From Paenibacillus sp. D2_2 (GTDB taxonomy: Bacteria > Bacillota > Bacilli > Paenibacillales > Paenibacillaceae), in the NCBI RefSeq assembly GCF_031199965.1, contig NZ_CP133605.1:377501-441500 (forward strand): a stretch of 64,000 nucleotides of DNA, written 5' to 3'. Each line of letters begins with the position of its first letter. The first letter of the stretch is position 1. The position numbers were made by a program, and so were the translations under genes. Below, piece after piece: positions 23,733 to 34,808 of the stretch. Below the pieces are notes generated by a model that was given only the letters and a program-made list of their open reading frames with translations, was not told the DNA's origin and made no database searches.

Positions 23733-24788
23733 TCATTTAGCAAAAGGATCCTTGTTATCGTATTGATTGCGATGAACTGTATCGGATACTAGATATTCAT
23801 AAATCTCATCAACCATTTCGATGCCATTTCTTTCGTACTCTTCTTGAATCAGATCATTATTCTGTCCCGGGAAGAGGACTTGCTGAAGCCCGGAGCTGGC
23901 TTAATCTGGTTCAATTCATCCATGGTCTGTGAAATATGCTGTCTAAATAGAACAGGATCTGTAAAGAATGCAGGGTTTATGACGAGATGGAACTGTCCCA
24001 AATTGCGGTATTCGGTCAGATCATGGTACATCGATGACACTTTTTTCCGAATGGGAGGCCAAGTAGAATACCAGACAGCACATCTACCATCATCATTAGT
24101 CCATACCCCTTAGGACTGGCGATCGGAAGCAAGGCATTCACTTTGAAAGGATCCGTCGTCGGATGTCCTTCCTTATCCACTGCCCACGAAGCGGGGATCG
24201 ACTCATTCCGGGATCTGGCGTGAAGAATTTCCCCCATGCCTGTACGGTAGTGGCCATGTCCAAGGTGAGAAGACGGTCATCATTGCTTGGAGCGGCAAAT
24301 GCGATTGGGTTGGTTCCGTAATAAGGCTCTGAGCCACCGAAAGGAACGACCATTGGATCGGATTGGCATACAGAGATTCCAATCATTCCGGCTTTGGCAG
24401 CCTGTCGTACAAAATAGGACAAGGCACCGCTATGACCGATTCTGCGGACACCGACAGCGGCTATACCGCTGTCCTGCGCCATTTTGATCGCTTCATCCAT
24501 CGCTTGCTTGGCAGCTACATGGCCTACCCCGTTGTCCCCATCGAACACGGCTGTGCTCGGTCCGGTGACTTCAAACTTAAAATTTGGTTCTGTATTCATT
24601 CCGCCTTTGGCGATTCGTTCTGCGTAATATTCCACTCTCATGGCACCATGGGAGTGAATTCCTCTCATATCGGCATGGACCAAGACTTCTGCTACTCCAT
24701 CGGCATGTTCCTTGGACAGACCGGCTTTATGCAGTTTCACAGCTATCAGTTGATTTAAATCGGATCTGCTTACTCTCACCTTCAACAC
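23733..24788 (-). CDS. allD: ureidoglycolate dehydrogenase AllD, frame broken three times
   Basis: ATG at 24788 (MLKVRVSRSDLNQLIAVKL). The family is the malate/L-lactate dehydrogenase type (Ldh_2), which oxidises (S)-ureidoglycolate to oxalurate with NAD(P). Visible motifs are the catalytic His in DMRGIHSHGAMRVEYYAERI, VRRIGHSGALSYFV and GTNPIAFAAPS. Three one-base losses disrupt it: A-run near 24229 (AWGKILHARSRNESIP restored), A6 instead of A7 at 24041-24046 (FGKKVSSMYHDLTEYRN restored), and G near 23879 (FSKVLFPGQNNDLIQEEY restored). Correction extends the gene to the TGA at 23733-23735, ending NQYDNKDPFAK, 352 residues, close to E. coli AllD (349). All three losses look like consensus errors. 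Confidence 0.9.
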
Positions 24789-24839
24789 CTCTGTTCAGTT
24801 AGGTTATATGCATTCGGGTATCCGTGTTATGCGACAAGC

Positions 24840-25604
24840 TTAGAGGTCTGCATCCCGGTTGCAGTCTTTGGAATATACGTAAGCGAGCTTCTCTCGACCG
24901 ACGGCGTAACAGGCTTGCTGTACATAAGGACCCATGAAGATATAGTCGCCTTTCTTGACGGGAATCCACTCATTGTCTAGATTGTATATTCCTTCTCCAG
25001 AGAGCAGATAAGCTCCGTGTTCCTGTACATGCGTCTCGATGAATGGATGGCAGGCACCGGGATCAAAGGTAAGAATATGGAAGTTCATATCAAAAGCAAG
25101 CTCTTTTGGCAGCAAATCCTGGATCCGCATATCTGTCATACCGTCATAATCAACTTCGGGAATATCATTCGAGTTGCCAGATACGACCCATGGCTTCAAA
25201 TCCTTCAGCGGTTTATGCTTCTGCTTGTACAGGAACAATCTGCTGTCTCCATCCTTCAGGTTCTCAAGGAACATCGTCATTCCCGGAGGGCAGTAAAGAT
25301 AGCCACCGCTTGTAAGCGTATACGTCTTGTCACCTGCGGAGGCCTTGACTTCTCCTTCGAGTACATAGACGAAGGTCTCGATATGCTCTTGTCCGCCGAA
25401 TCCGTCCTTGTTCACGCCTCCTTGATGCATGGTTACTAAATAATCAACAAAGCTTGCTCCAAGCTTCGGTGTAGCCAGGATAGATATAGAGCAGTTTTCA
25501 AAGCCGGGAACTACGTTATTGACAAGACCTTCCGGAGCGATTAGGGCGTATTTTCCATGTTTAATGATAGAACGGCTAGATAATAGATCAGTTGGGTATC
25601 CCAT
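24840..25604 (-). CDS. allE: (S)-ureidoglycine aminohydrolase AllE
   Basis: 254 residues, two cupin domains, matching AllE over the whole length: GYPTDLLSSRSIIKHGKYAL, PGFENCSISILATPKLGASF, GGYLYCPPGMTMF and EHGAYLLSGEGIYNLDNEWI, ending AYVYSKDCNRDADL. The C-terminal cupin keeps metal-type His/Glu residues around ETHVQEHGAYLLSGE. It converts (S)-ureidoglycine to (S)-ureidoglycolate and ammonia, which preserves stereochemistry for AllD. Intact. It lies between the permease (34-base gap) and allD (51-base gap) in one transcription direction. Confidence 0.95.
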   Translation of the reverse strand: MGYPTDLLSSRSIIKHGKYALIAPEGLVNNVVPGFENCSISILATPKLGASFVDYLVTMHQGGVNKDGFGGQEHIETFVYVLEGEVKASAGDKTYTLTSGGYLYCPPGMTMFLENLKDGDSRLFLYKQKHKPLKDLKPWVVSGNSNDIPEVDYDGMTDMRIQDLLPKELAFDMNFHILTFDPGACHPFIETHVQEHGAYLLSGEGIYNLDNEWIPVKKGDYIFMGPYVQQACYAVGREKLAYVYSKDCNRDADL

Positions 25605-25638
25605 TGAGATTATCTCCTTTGTTTATCGAGTATTAAGA

Positions 25639-26891
25639 TTAATGTTTAGTTTGCATTTTAGTACGCTTGATCATATTAGCTATGAACAAGAATGCGGTTC
25701 CAACAATAATGATGGCGATGGCCAGGTAGAAGCCCAGAATCTTGCTTCCTGTAGCGTCGGAGATCACTCCCGTGACGAACGGAGCAATGACGGAGGACAT
25801 CATGCCGAAGAAGTTAAATACGCCAAATGTAGTGCTGTAGCCTTGCTTAGGTGCAAGGTCTGCTACATAGGAGATCATGATCGGGTCCACAGCCAGCTTG
25901 CCGAAGAATCCGTACATAATCAGGAACAGGATTAGCAAATTATTGTTTTGAATAGCAACCGTCAGATATAGGGTTAATGCGGCAATGATCTGTAAAATAA
26001 TGACGACCATAATCTTTCTGTTCTTGAATTTGTCGGACAGCTTGCTGAACAGTAGAGCGCCAGGGACAGATGCAAATGCGACTAGTGCTGAGGCGAAGCC
26101 TATAGAGGCACCTTGGAAGCCTCTCTCCATTTGCAGGTAACTCGGCAGCCAGGTCACAATCATGTAATAGCCGTAACAGATGGCGAAGTAGATAACATAA
26201 GCCGAGATCATCCGAATATCGCCAAATAGTGTCTTGAATGTAGCTTTGTCTCCAGCATCTTTCTCCCTACTGGCATTCGCTGCAGGTTCCGGTTTTTTAT
26301 CCTTAATGACCTTGCCGAATGCGATGGCGACGGCAATAATCAGGGCAGTTGTGACAAAGAGAAGTGGTCTCCAGTCCCAGCCAAGCCCTTTGACCAAGTA
26401 AGAGGAACCGATGTATCCGATCGCCATGCCTAGAGCTGAACCACTGTTGATGATGGCTGTGGAGAAGCTCCGTTTCTCATTTGGAATAGAGGAAGAGGAG
26501 ATCGAGTAAGCCTGTCGTAGTAGGTTCCTTGTCCAAGTCCTGCGAGGAAGCTGCCCACAAGCAGGAATAACAGGGAAGGAGCGATTCCGACCGTGAAGGC
26601 CCCAAATGCGAAAATTAAAAATCCCGGGATCAGCATAATTTTTCTGCCGAATTTATCAGCTAGGAAGCCGGAAGGAATCTGCATGGACGTATAGGCCAGG
26701 AAGAATAGACTGGAGATAAGACCCATGCTGGCATCGGATTCGATTCCGAGTTGCACTTTGATTTCAGGTAAGATTGGATTCAATACAGTTCTGTAAATCC
26801 AGATGACAGTCCATCCAAGACAGAATAGGATGACGATTTTCTTCCAGTACTCCATTCCGCCTTTTGGATTGGCTGAAGCTTGTTTGTTCAT
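25639..26891 (-). CDS. MFS permease of the all operon, frame broken once
   Basis: ATG at 26891 (MNKQASANPKGGMEYWKKIV). Twelve hydrophobic segments are spread over the two parts. One base is missing near 26516; restoration gives GQGTYYGQAYSISSSSIPNE and 417 residues. The loop LADKFGRKIMLIPG carries the MFS D-x-x-G-R-K motif, and LFSKLSDKFKNRKIMV is its repeat in the second half. The family resembles ACS-type organic anion transporters. From its place between allC and allE it probably imports allantoate, allantoin or a related ureide; no allantoinase gene is in the window, which favours allantoate or a separately encoded allB. Substrate assignment is an inference from context only. Confidence 0.85.
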
Positions 26892-26951
26892 CTCTTGTAT
26901 CCTCCTTAATAGTGAAGGGCTCGGGATGCTGCTACTTGCCTGAGTAATGCT

Positions 26952-28189
26952 CTATTCTTCGTATGCCAGCTTATATAGGGTTCCGATCAAAGCTTTAACG
27001 CCTTCAGCCAAATCGTATGGCTCGGTATATTCCGCTGGATTGTGGCTAATTCCGTCTTTGCTTGGCACGAAGATCATCGCCGTCGGGGCGAGGCCCGCTA
27101 AGATTTGTGAATCATGACCCGCTCCGCTGTGCATCAGCTTGTAGTTCAAGCCGATCTCCTTGCACTGCTGTTCAATGACTTCTACGATGCCTGTATCCAT
27201 TGGCACGGGATCAGCATCCATCCACATATTGATGTCAAGTCCGACGTTCATGTCCTTCGCGATTTGATTCAAGGACTCGGATATCTCTTCGGTGAATTGA
27301 ATCAGCATGCTTTTCTCGGTATGTCGAATATCCATCGTGAATAGAGCGTGGCCGGGTACAACGTTAACTACATTCGGTTTGACCTCGATTTTGCCGACGG
27401 TAGCTACTAATGGATCTCCGTGCACACGGGCCCGGTTCATTACATCACAGATCATGGCGCTGGCCGCATGAACGGCATCCCTCCGGTAACCCATCGGAGT
27501 CGTACCCGCATGGTTGGCTTCGCCGCTCACTTCCACAGTGAATCTGCGCTGTCCAACAATGTTGTTCACAACCCCAACTGATTTGCCTTCCTTCTCTAAC
27601 ACGCTACCTTGTTCGATATGAATTTCTACAAACGCTTTCAGATCCTGGCGTATTTGTACTGACTCATTACGGAATTGAAAGCCGCTGTTTCTCATAGCGT
27701 CCACGAATGCAATACCGTCAAAGTCGGCGATGTTCTCTACCTCTTCACGCCGGGCTGTTCCCACTATATTTTTGGAGCCCCAGAATGCATAAGGGAATCG
27801 GCTTCCTTCTTCCTCCGCCATAGATACGAGCTGCAGATTGCGAAGTGGTTGCCCGTAGTTCTCCTTCAAGTGCTTCAAGGCGAGCAGTCCGGCGACAATT
27901 CCAAATTGGCCGTCGTAAAGGCCGCCATTGCGTACCGTATCCACGTGCGAGCCGGTCATGATCGTCTCATTTGGATACTTCGATCCTTTCAGGCCCCCGA
28001 ACAAGTTCCCACGTCATCGAAGTGAACATCGAAGCCTTCCGTATTCATCCAATGTTCTAGAGCCTTCTGGGCTTCTAACCACTCTTTGGTATAGAGCAGC
28101 CGGGTAACTCCCCCTTCAGGGTCATTACCGAAGTATCCGAGCCATTCCAGTAGCTGCATGATATCTTTGCTTAATTCTGTCATGCCCAT
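26952..28189 (-). CDS. allC: allantoate amidohydrolase AllC, frame broken once
   Basis: ATG at 28189 (MGMTELSKDIMQLLEWL). M20-family metallopeptidase fold, hydantoinase/carbamoylase subfamily. Metal-ligand motifs are GSHVDTVRNGG (His, Asp), EEEGSRFPYAFWGSKN (Glu) and FVEIHIEQGSVLE (His), with NHAGTTPMGYRRDA in the dimerisation part and SGAGHDSQ near the end. One A is missing at about 28006 (restored VGNLFGGLKGSKYPNE), giving 412 residues; E. coli AllC has 411. It releases ammonia and CO2 from allantoate to give ureidoglycine. It is the first gene of the operon after the pucR-like gene. Confidence 0.92.
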
Positions 28190-28260
28190 CGTTCCTTTCT
28201 AGTTGGTGATGAAAAGTGTTTACTAAGCTTAGTCAGTGCAGAATGTTTCTTACATGAAAA

Positions 28261-28275
28261 TTGTAAACGCTTCCT
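28261..28275. promoter_or_regulatory. candidate cre site ahead of the all operon
   Basis: TTGTAAACGCTTCCT fits the degenerate cre pattern WTGNAANCGNWNNCW at every position. It lies 72 bases ahead of the allC start, suggesting carbon catabolite control. Confidence 0.4.
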
Positions 28276-28296
28276 AAAATGAGATCATTAACAGAA

Positions 28297-28328
28297 GTGG
28301 ATAAAAGTCCGACGGACGTTTTATCCAC
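28297..28328. promoter_or_regulatory. long inverted repeat between pucR-like gene and allC (terminator or operator)
   Basis: Arms GTGGATAAAA-GTCCG and CGGAC-G-TTTTATCCAC around one central base, with one bulge. It is 36 bases after the regulator's stop and about 110 bases before allC. There is no clear T-run, so it may be a terminator for the regulator gene or a binding site for the PucR-type regulator. Confidence 0.5.
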
Positions 28329-28363
28329 TTTGGGTAAAAACGGGCATGTGCCTATATAAGTTT

Positions 28364-30049
28364 TTAGTTGAAACTATCTTTTTTTAGCAAATTTAGAATC
28401 TTCAGGCCAACCCGAGTCTCCAGCATTTCTTCCGGGTCTTCGAAATCCATATCGGTGATTTCCTTGATTCGTTCTAATCTGTACATGACGGTCTTGTAAT
28501 GAACGAATAAATCCTGGGCCGCTTTGGCTGCATTCTGATTATGCTGCAGGAATACGTCAAGCGTATGGATTAGATCGTTCTTGATGGCATTTTTGCTCTC
28601 AACTAATTTGCATAATGGCGCAGGAATGAAAGAGGTGAGCAGCTTTGGGTCCGGGAATTGACAGAGCAGCCGGAACAGACCAAGCTCGGAGAATGCAGTA
28701 ATTGCTTCATCGCCGAAGAGCATAGCCCCAAGTTCCAGAGCCTCCTGGGCTTCCTGATAGCTTCCCGAGACATTCATAGCCTTTTCCGCCACACTACCAA
28801 TGCCGACCTGTACGATCATATCTTTCGTCTTTATGTGGATCGATTCTTGGATTTTGCGCGCTTTTTTCTTGGTCGTCGTCAACCATTCTTTACTCTTAGC
28901 CTTCGATGGGTCCACCGGCAGAAGGAGGATAATCATATCGCTACGACTGCGCATGATGCCGTCAAAAAAGTTGGAGCGAATCGCATCATGCAAATAAGTA
29001 AAGGCTTTACTCTTCAACATGCTTAAACTTTGGGGCTTGCCTATTTCTTTCTCGTCTGGTGAGGAGAATTCTCCTTTTACATGGAACAATAGCACCGCAT
29101 AGGAGCGCTCCAGATCCCAACCAATCAGGTTAGCCCGATGATAGACTGTCTCTAGCATTTGAGCCTTACCGGCAAGAAGATCATCGATGATGTCGTTCTT
29201 ATATTCCCGCTCCACCTCCGCAACGGCGAACTGCTTGACCAATTCCAGAGACAAGGCTGTAGCTGCATTCTCTATCGCAATGAAATCGAGCTCTTCCAAC
29301 GGTTTTATAGCTTCAGTAATGACCAAATGTACCTTGATACGGTTCACGGTTCGGATTGGAACAACGACTTGATCGACCGTTTTGACAGCAGGTTCTAGTA
29401 TTTGCGTCTTGCGCCAGAAATAAGGGAACTTGGTCTCGAAGATCTTCTTACTCTCGAAGTCCGACTCTTCGTGCTCTATAGGGATTGCGGAGAGAGAATC
29501 GGGTATCATGCAGGCGAAATTGCGATCATAGAGGGCCACGGGATTGCCGATCAGCGACTGTAATGTAGCGATGATAGGCTCCAGCCCCGCTGCATCGGTT
29601 AAGGATAGGCTGGTGAAGCGATCATGCACATCCTTGAAATACTTGAGCTTCATAACCTGGGTATTGAAAAGTTCCTCCATAACCGGATAGAGTACATCAA
29701 CATAAGGAATACTCTCAGGAATTTGAATGATTGGCAGAGCGGTCTCTTCACCCGTCTTCACGATAACATCCGGAATATTTTTGACAAAGCGGTGATTTTT
29801 GATCATTAGAGCACTGACTCCCTTGTCAGCCAAGCGCTGTATGAATACTCTCTGCTCTTCCTCTGTGTAGTTGAGAATTGGATAGAGGCTCGTCAGCAGC
29901 ATTTCTCCGCCTTTCAGCCAGTCGGCGATGTCGGGAGCTTCCATAATCGTGATGCCTCGGATTACATTGGACAGACCGGCCTTGCCTCCAAGGACTTGTG
30001 CATTATGCAATCCATTCATTCTCAATACATGCTCGACTCTAAATTCCAT
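28364..30049 (-). CDS. PucR-family transcriptional regulator
   Basis: 562 residues from the ATG at 30049, with AAAGGAG eight bases upstream; the GTG at 30055 is less likely. The N-terminal PucR leader domain (GITIMEAPDIADWLKGGEML, GVSALMIKNHRF) is followed by a GGDEF-like middle region common to the CdaR/PucR group. A C-terminal helix-turn-helix (TLDVFLQHNQNAAKAAQDLF, VHYKTVMYRLERIKEITD) ends the protein. In B. subtilis PucR controls purine-degradation genes according to a pathway intermediate such as allantoin. Position just upstream of allC in the same direction strongly suggests it controls this operon. Intact. Confidence 0.9.
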   Translation of the reverse strand: MEFRVEHVLRMNGLHNAQVLGGKAGLSNVIRGITIMEAPDIADWLKGGEMLLTSLYPILNYTEEEQRVFIQRLADKGVSALMIKNHRFVKNIPDVIVKTGEETALPIIQIPESIPYVDVLYPVMEELFNTQVMKLKYFKDVHDRFTSLSLTDAAGLEPIIATLQSLIGNPVALYDRNFACMIPDSLSAIPIEHEESDFESKKIFETKFPYFWRKTQILEPAVKTVDQVVVPIRTVNRIKVHLVITEAIKPLEELDFIAIENAATALSLELVKQFAVAEVEREYKNDIIDDLLAGKAQMLETVYHRANLIGWDLERSYAVLLFHVKGEFSSPDEKEIGKPQSLSMLKSKAFTYLHDAIRSNFFDGIMRSRSDMIILLLPVDPSKAKSKEWLTTTKKKARKIQESIHIKTKDMIVQVGIGSVAEKAMNVSGSYQEAQEALELGAMLFGDEAITAFSELGLFRLLCQFPDPKLLTSFIPAPLCKLVESKNAIKNDLIHTLDVFLQHNQNAAKAAQDLFVHYKTVMYRLERIKEITDMDFEDPEEMLETRVGLKILNLLKKDSFN

Positions 30050-30361
30050 ATTCACGTCTCCTTTGAAGCGAATAATGTATAATTATTTACTTTAAATTTA
30101 AGACATTAAAATAATCCCCATCTTGTAGAAGACGGGGATCTATTCCGGGATTATCATCTAAAGTGGTGATGATCATATCGTGGTGTGTATAAAGCTCTAT
30201 TTAACTCTCTAGTCTTCGACATATCCGGTTGATCTCCTGCCCAGTTGGATAGGATGTTGAACGGGACTTATTATGTCAGTAATATAAAGATACGAATCCT
30301 AGTGTCTTCCGGGCAATTGAATATATCATAATTACATTCGAAGCGGAAAAGGGGAAAAAAG
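30050..30361. other. divergent intergenic region with two small inverted repeats
   Basis: A 312-base gap between the regulator and the esterase gene. Hairpin ATCCCC-TCTT / AAGA-GGGGAT at 30113-30138, and a looser ATCATC/GATGAT repeat near 30153-30172. Both may be operators for the divergent promoters. No ORF is supported. Confidence 0.45.
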
Positions 30362-31227
30362 ATGGAAACGGTTTGCTATAAAACAGTTGGGGAAGTACGT
30401 TTATTAGGAGATTTCTATAGTACCGGTCAGACTAATTCGCCTGTTGTCGTCTATATTCACGGGGCGGCTTCATCTTTGGATCTAGGAAGGAGATTCAGAA
30501 GGATCAGGTAGAGCGGTATAATGCGGCCGGATTCCACGTATTTTCCATTGACTATCGGCTAGCACCTGAGACTAGGCTCACGGCTATTGCTGAGGATATT
30601 CTCGATGCACTTCAATGGCTACAAAGCCATGCTTCTGCAGAGCTTGGAGTCGAACCGTCTTCCATCGGTGTAGTGGGCCATTCGGCAGGCGGATACCTCG
30701 CGCTTCTGGCTGGAGCAAGGGAACCGAAGCTTAGGGCAGTTGTCTCCTTCTATGGCTACGGGGATATCCTGGCAGTTTGGGCTACTGGGGCAAGCTCGCA
30801 TTATCTACAGAAGCCTCTAGTTCCTCGCACGTTGGCTGATCAATTGATCACGGGAGAGGTACTGACGGAAGCCTCTGTCCAACAGAGATTCGGTCTCTAT
30901 TTATACCACCGTCAGCAAGGAACTTGGGTTCAAGAGGTCACAGGGCTGGATCCTGCATGGGATCTAGCAGAACTGGAAGCACTCTGTCCAGTGGAAGCTG
31001 TGACTGCTCAATACCCACCGACACTTCTACTACATGGGGAACAGGACAATGATGTACCTTGTACGGAATCGGTCCGGATGGCTGAACGGTTAGAACATAT
31101 GGGGGTGGCTCATACGCTGATTACGCTGCCTGGTGAGGATCATTTATTCGATATGCAGAAGGATAAGGAGAATGTCCGGCATGTTTTGGACAAGGAGATA
31201 GACTTCCTCCGAGGACATTTACTGTAA
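30362..31227 (+). CDS. alpha/beta hydrolase (HSL-type esterase), frame broken once
   Basis: ATG at 30362 behind AGGGGAAAAAAG. The reading stops early because GGGG at 30461-30464 lacks one G; restoration gives YIHGGGFIFGSRKEIQKDQ, the oxyanion-hole HGGGF motif, and a protein of 288 residues. The nucleophile is the Ser of VVGHSAGGYLALL, the acid Asp lies in HGEQDNDVPCTES, and the His in LPGEDHLFDMQ. Family members hydrolyse short-chain esters in the cytosol. It is divergent from the regulator gene, with no obvious functional partner. Confidence 0.87.
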
Positions 31228-31420
31228 AATCATATACATCCCTAGTTACAAGTGATACCGGGAAGAGTGGGCCGAATGCCTATCTCTCTCGGTTTTTGTG
31301 GTTCTATAGGTCTAAAATCTATTAAATTTACATAAATACGTAAATTATTATACCATCCTATAATATTCCAATGATAGAATTAATATGTTGTACAAGCCAT
31401 TTACAAACGGGAGGGAAATA

Positions 31421-34400
31421 ATGAAAAAATTACATGGGGTCATATCCAAATGGTTAAAATCTGGAATTGCTCTATCCTTGGCATTATCGATTCAATTAGG
31501 ATTCGGACAAGAGGTTCCGTCAGCTCATGCGGAAGGACCAAGCGATCCTGCGCCGTTTATTGCGGCCAAAGTTATTAATGAGAATGCCGGCAAAAAAGTA
31601 CTCTTCGATAACACGCACGCACAAACGGCGGGGGCCGCGGATTGGGTCATTGACGGTGCCTTCTCAGATTTTGGTAATGCGTTGGCCAATCGTGGCTATG
31701 ATGTGAAAGAGCTTCGCAAGTCTACTCCGTTTAATTATAGCGATCTAAGCAGTTATGAGGTGTTCGTCATTGCCGAGCCTAACACTCCATTTAAGCAAAG
31801 CGAGCAGCAGGCAATGAAGCAATACGTAGAGGCAGGAGGCAGCATCTTCTTCATTGGCGACCATTACAATGCGGACCGTAACAAGAATCGCTGGGATGGC
31901 TCTGAAGCTATGAACGGCTATCGCCGCGGAGCCTGGGAAGATCCTGCGAAGGGAATGAGCACGGAGGAGAGGAATTCGGCCGCGATGCAAGGTGTCGTGA
32001 GTTCCGACTGGCTTGCTGACAATTTTGGCGTGCGCTTCCGCTATAATGCACTTGGCGATATTATAGCCAATGATATCGTCGTGCCAAACCAAGCCTTCGG
32101 TATTACGCAAGGGGTATCCACGGTAGCAATGCATGCCGGATCGACCTTGGCGATCACCGATCCGAACAAGGCCAAGGGCATTGTCTATCTTCCGAAGACA
32201 AAGGAAGCATGGGCTAGTGCAGTGGATCAAGGAGTCTATAATGGCGGGGGCAAGGCTGAAGGCCCGTATGTTGCCGTATCCAAACTCGGCATGGGTAAGG
32301 CTGCGTTCATTGGGGATTCCTCGGCTGTAGAGGATGCCTCCCCAAATATTTGCGAGAAGAGACAGGAACCAAGAAGACGACTTATGACGGCTTCAAAGAG
32401 GAGAACGATGCAACTCTGCTCGTGAATCTGGTGGACTGGCTGTCGAAGCAGGAGAGCTATACAGGTCTTGATCAAGTAAACAATTTGCAGCTTGATGCGA
32501 AGACAGAATTACTTGCTTTCGAGACACCTGCCGCTTCGACCGAGCCTCAGGCTGAACCATGGGCTGCTCCAGCTGCTGGCTATAAGTGGTGGGATCCATC
32601 GACTTACAAAGCAGGTTCCTACGGTGGACCAGCGGCGACGGCAAATGCGACGTATTCGTTCGTGCATCAAGCGATTCTTCCGAACGCACAAGACTTCCAA
32701 ATCCGCGTTGCGGTGGATCATCTGCCAGCTAACTCCACGATGTCAGGCTTGAGCGTAGGGATTTACCTGACCGGGGGCACGCAGGTGGCTAAGGTTCAGA
32801 ATGCAAATGGAAGCTGGCCTTCGGCGTATGGTTATAGTGAGTCATTCAGCGTGACTTCGAACAGTCAAGGCCGTGGATATAAGGATCTGACGGTTAGCAT
32901 TAAGCCAGGTACAGCAGGGGCTGCCAATCTTCGATTAAGACAGAATGGCAACAATTTATTGACTACGTCGGTATCACTGGCGAATGTGCCTGCTGAACCA
33001 CTTCCAGATGAAGAAGGCCCTATTCCAGCTCTGAGCACGATTGCAGAAGGAAGAAGCAAAGCGGAAGGAAGCACAGTTACGCTGCAGGGTACAATTACGA
33101 CTGAACCGGGCGTGTATGGTGGGCAAGCCTTCTACATGCAGGATGAGACCGGAGGTATTTACGTATTTCAGAGCACCAGCGGCTTCCATCAGGGGGATAT
33201 CATCAAGATTACCGCACCTCTTGCACTGTATAATACAGAGCTAGAGTTATCCGATCCGATTGCGATTGAGAAGGTCGGAACAGCAGAACTGCCTATGGCG
33301 AAGCAGGTTGCTTCCGTTAATGGCGATAATCAAGGTCAACTGGTCGAATTGAAAAAGGCTAAGATTCAAAATATCATCACTGCTACACCAGCAGGGTCTT
33401 TTGAATTTGATGCGGTAAGTGACGGCATCAGCAATCATGTCCGCGTCGATGCAAGAACAGGTATACAGCTGGCGGATTTCCCTTATAAGGAAGGTCAGAC
33501 TGTGGATATGCGGGGGATTTCCTCGATTTTTAAAGGCGTATATCAATTGAAGCTGCGGGGAGCGGCTGATATCTCCCTTGCCGAGGTGGCTACGCCGCCG
33601 GTGACTACGGCATCACTGTCTGAAGTGCCTAACGATCACGGTTGGTTCAATCGGGGTGTCGTGCTTACTTTGACTGCTGATCATCAGGGATCCGGCGAAG
33701 TGACTACGAAATATGCTATTAATGGTGGATCAGAAGCTGTCTATACAGGGCCAGTGTCTATCGCTTCCGAAGGAATGAATACGGTTCGTTATTATTCAGT
33801 TGGTACGAATGGTCTTGTAGAAGAAGCAAAATCAGTTGAAGTCAAAGTGGATATGACCGCGCCATCGGCTGTTCTCACTCAATCGGGAAAAGCAGTAGGC
33901 GATGTACAGGAGCAGGATGTGCTGAAATTTGAGCTGACCAGCTCGGATACAGGCTCTGGTGTAGCTACTCAGCAGTTGTGGGTAGATGGAAAAGAAATTC
34001 AAAGTGGGCAAACGGTATATGCGAAGGACCTTGGTGTCGGCGCTCATACTGTGAAATATGCGGTAGCCGACTTGGCCGGAAATGTAACGCAGAAGAGTAT
34101 TACTTTCCAGGTTGGTAAGCCACTTGCGAGCGGTGCTCCAGGTACTCCGGTATTATCTGATAATAGCGGACATGCTAACGGGCTTCGTGATGGCAATTAC
34201 AAGATCACAATGAATCTGTGGTGGGGCAATAACGGTACGGAGTTCAAGCTGTATGAGAATGGCGTACTGATTAGCACAAAAGAATTAAAGGATGCATCCC
34301 CTTCGGCTCAATCTGTGAGCGTTGATATTAACGGCAGACCGAATGGAACTTATGTCTACACGGCAGAGCTGATCAATTCGCAAGGAACAACGAAGTCCAA

Positions 34401-34710
34401 TCCGTTGACTGTCGTGGTTACTGATGCAGCACCTGGCAAGCCGGTTCTGTCACAGGACAACTGGGATGGCGATGGCAATTATAACGTATCGATGGATATG
34501 TGGTGGGGAACGAACGGTTCAGAGTATCGCTTATACGAGAATGGGGTATTGGTCGATACGCAGATTCTATCGATCAACACACCTACTGCTCAGAAGGCAG
34601 TTACCAAGGTAACTAATAAAGCGATCGGGACCTACGAATATCGGGCCGAACTGGTTAACGCCACAGGGGTGACCTCCAGCGAGATCATTGTAGTTCGTGT
34701 AACGAAGTAG
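31421..34710 (+). CDS. large modular secreted protein, frame broken once
   Basis: ATG at 31421 behind GGGAGGGAAATA; signal peptide to about residue 36 (PSAHAEG). Modules in order: a GATase-like/DUF4350-like domain ([38 protein letters not shown]; residues 45-310), a linker region, and a beta-sandwich region (390-510). These are followed by an OB-fold domain like that of YhcR nucleases ([20 protein letters not shown]; 530-725), Ig/OmpL47-like domains (730-905), and two chitinase-A-N-terminal-like Fn3 modules ([38 protein letters not shown]). One A is missing at 32344-32346 (restored [14 protein letters not shown]), giving 1096 residues. No catalytic assignment is safe; the closing modules suggest polysaccharide binding outside the cell. 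Confidence 0.78.
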
Positions 34711-34754
34711 GGAGAGTCGTATCTAATAGAGTAATCAGTAATACTAGATTAGCT

Positions 34755-34790
34755 ATAACAAGGGAGTGGCTGCGGCCACTCCCTTGTTAT
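34755..34790. terminator. bidirectional terminator
   Basis: Perfect 16-bp arms ATAACAAGGGAGTGGC / GCCACTCCCTTGTTAT with a 4-base loop, between convergent genes. Confidence 0.9.
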
Positions 34791-34808
34791 GCTCAGAGAC
34801 ATATCTAT

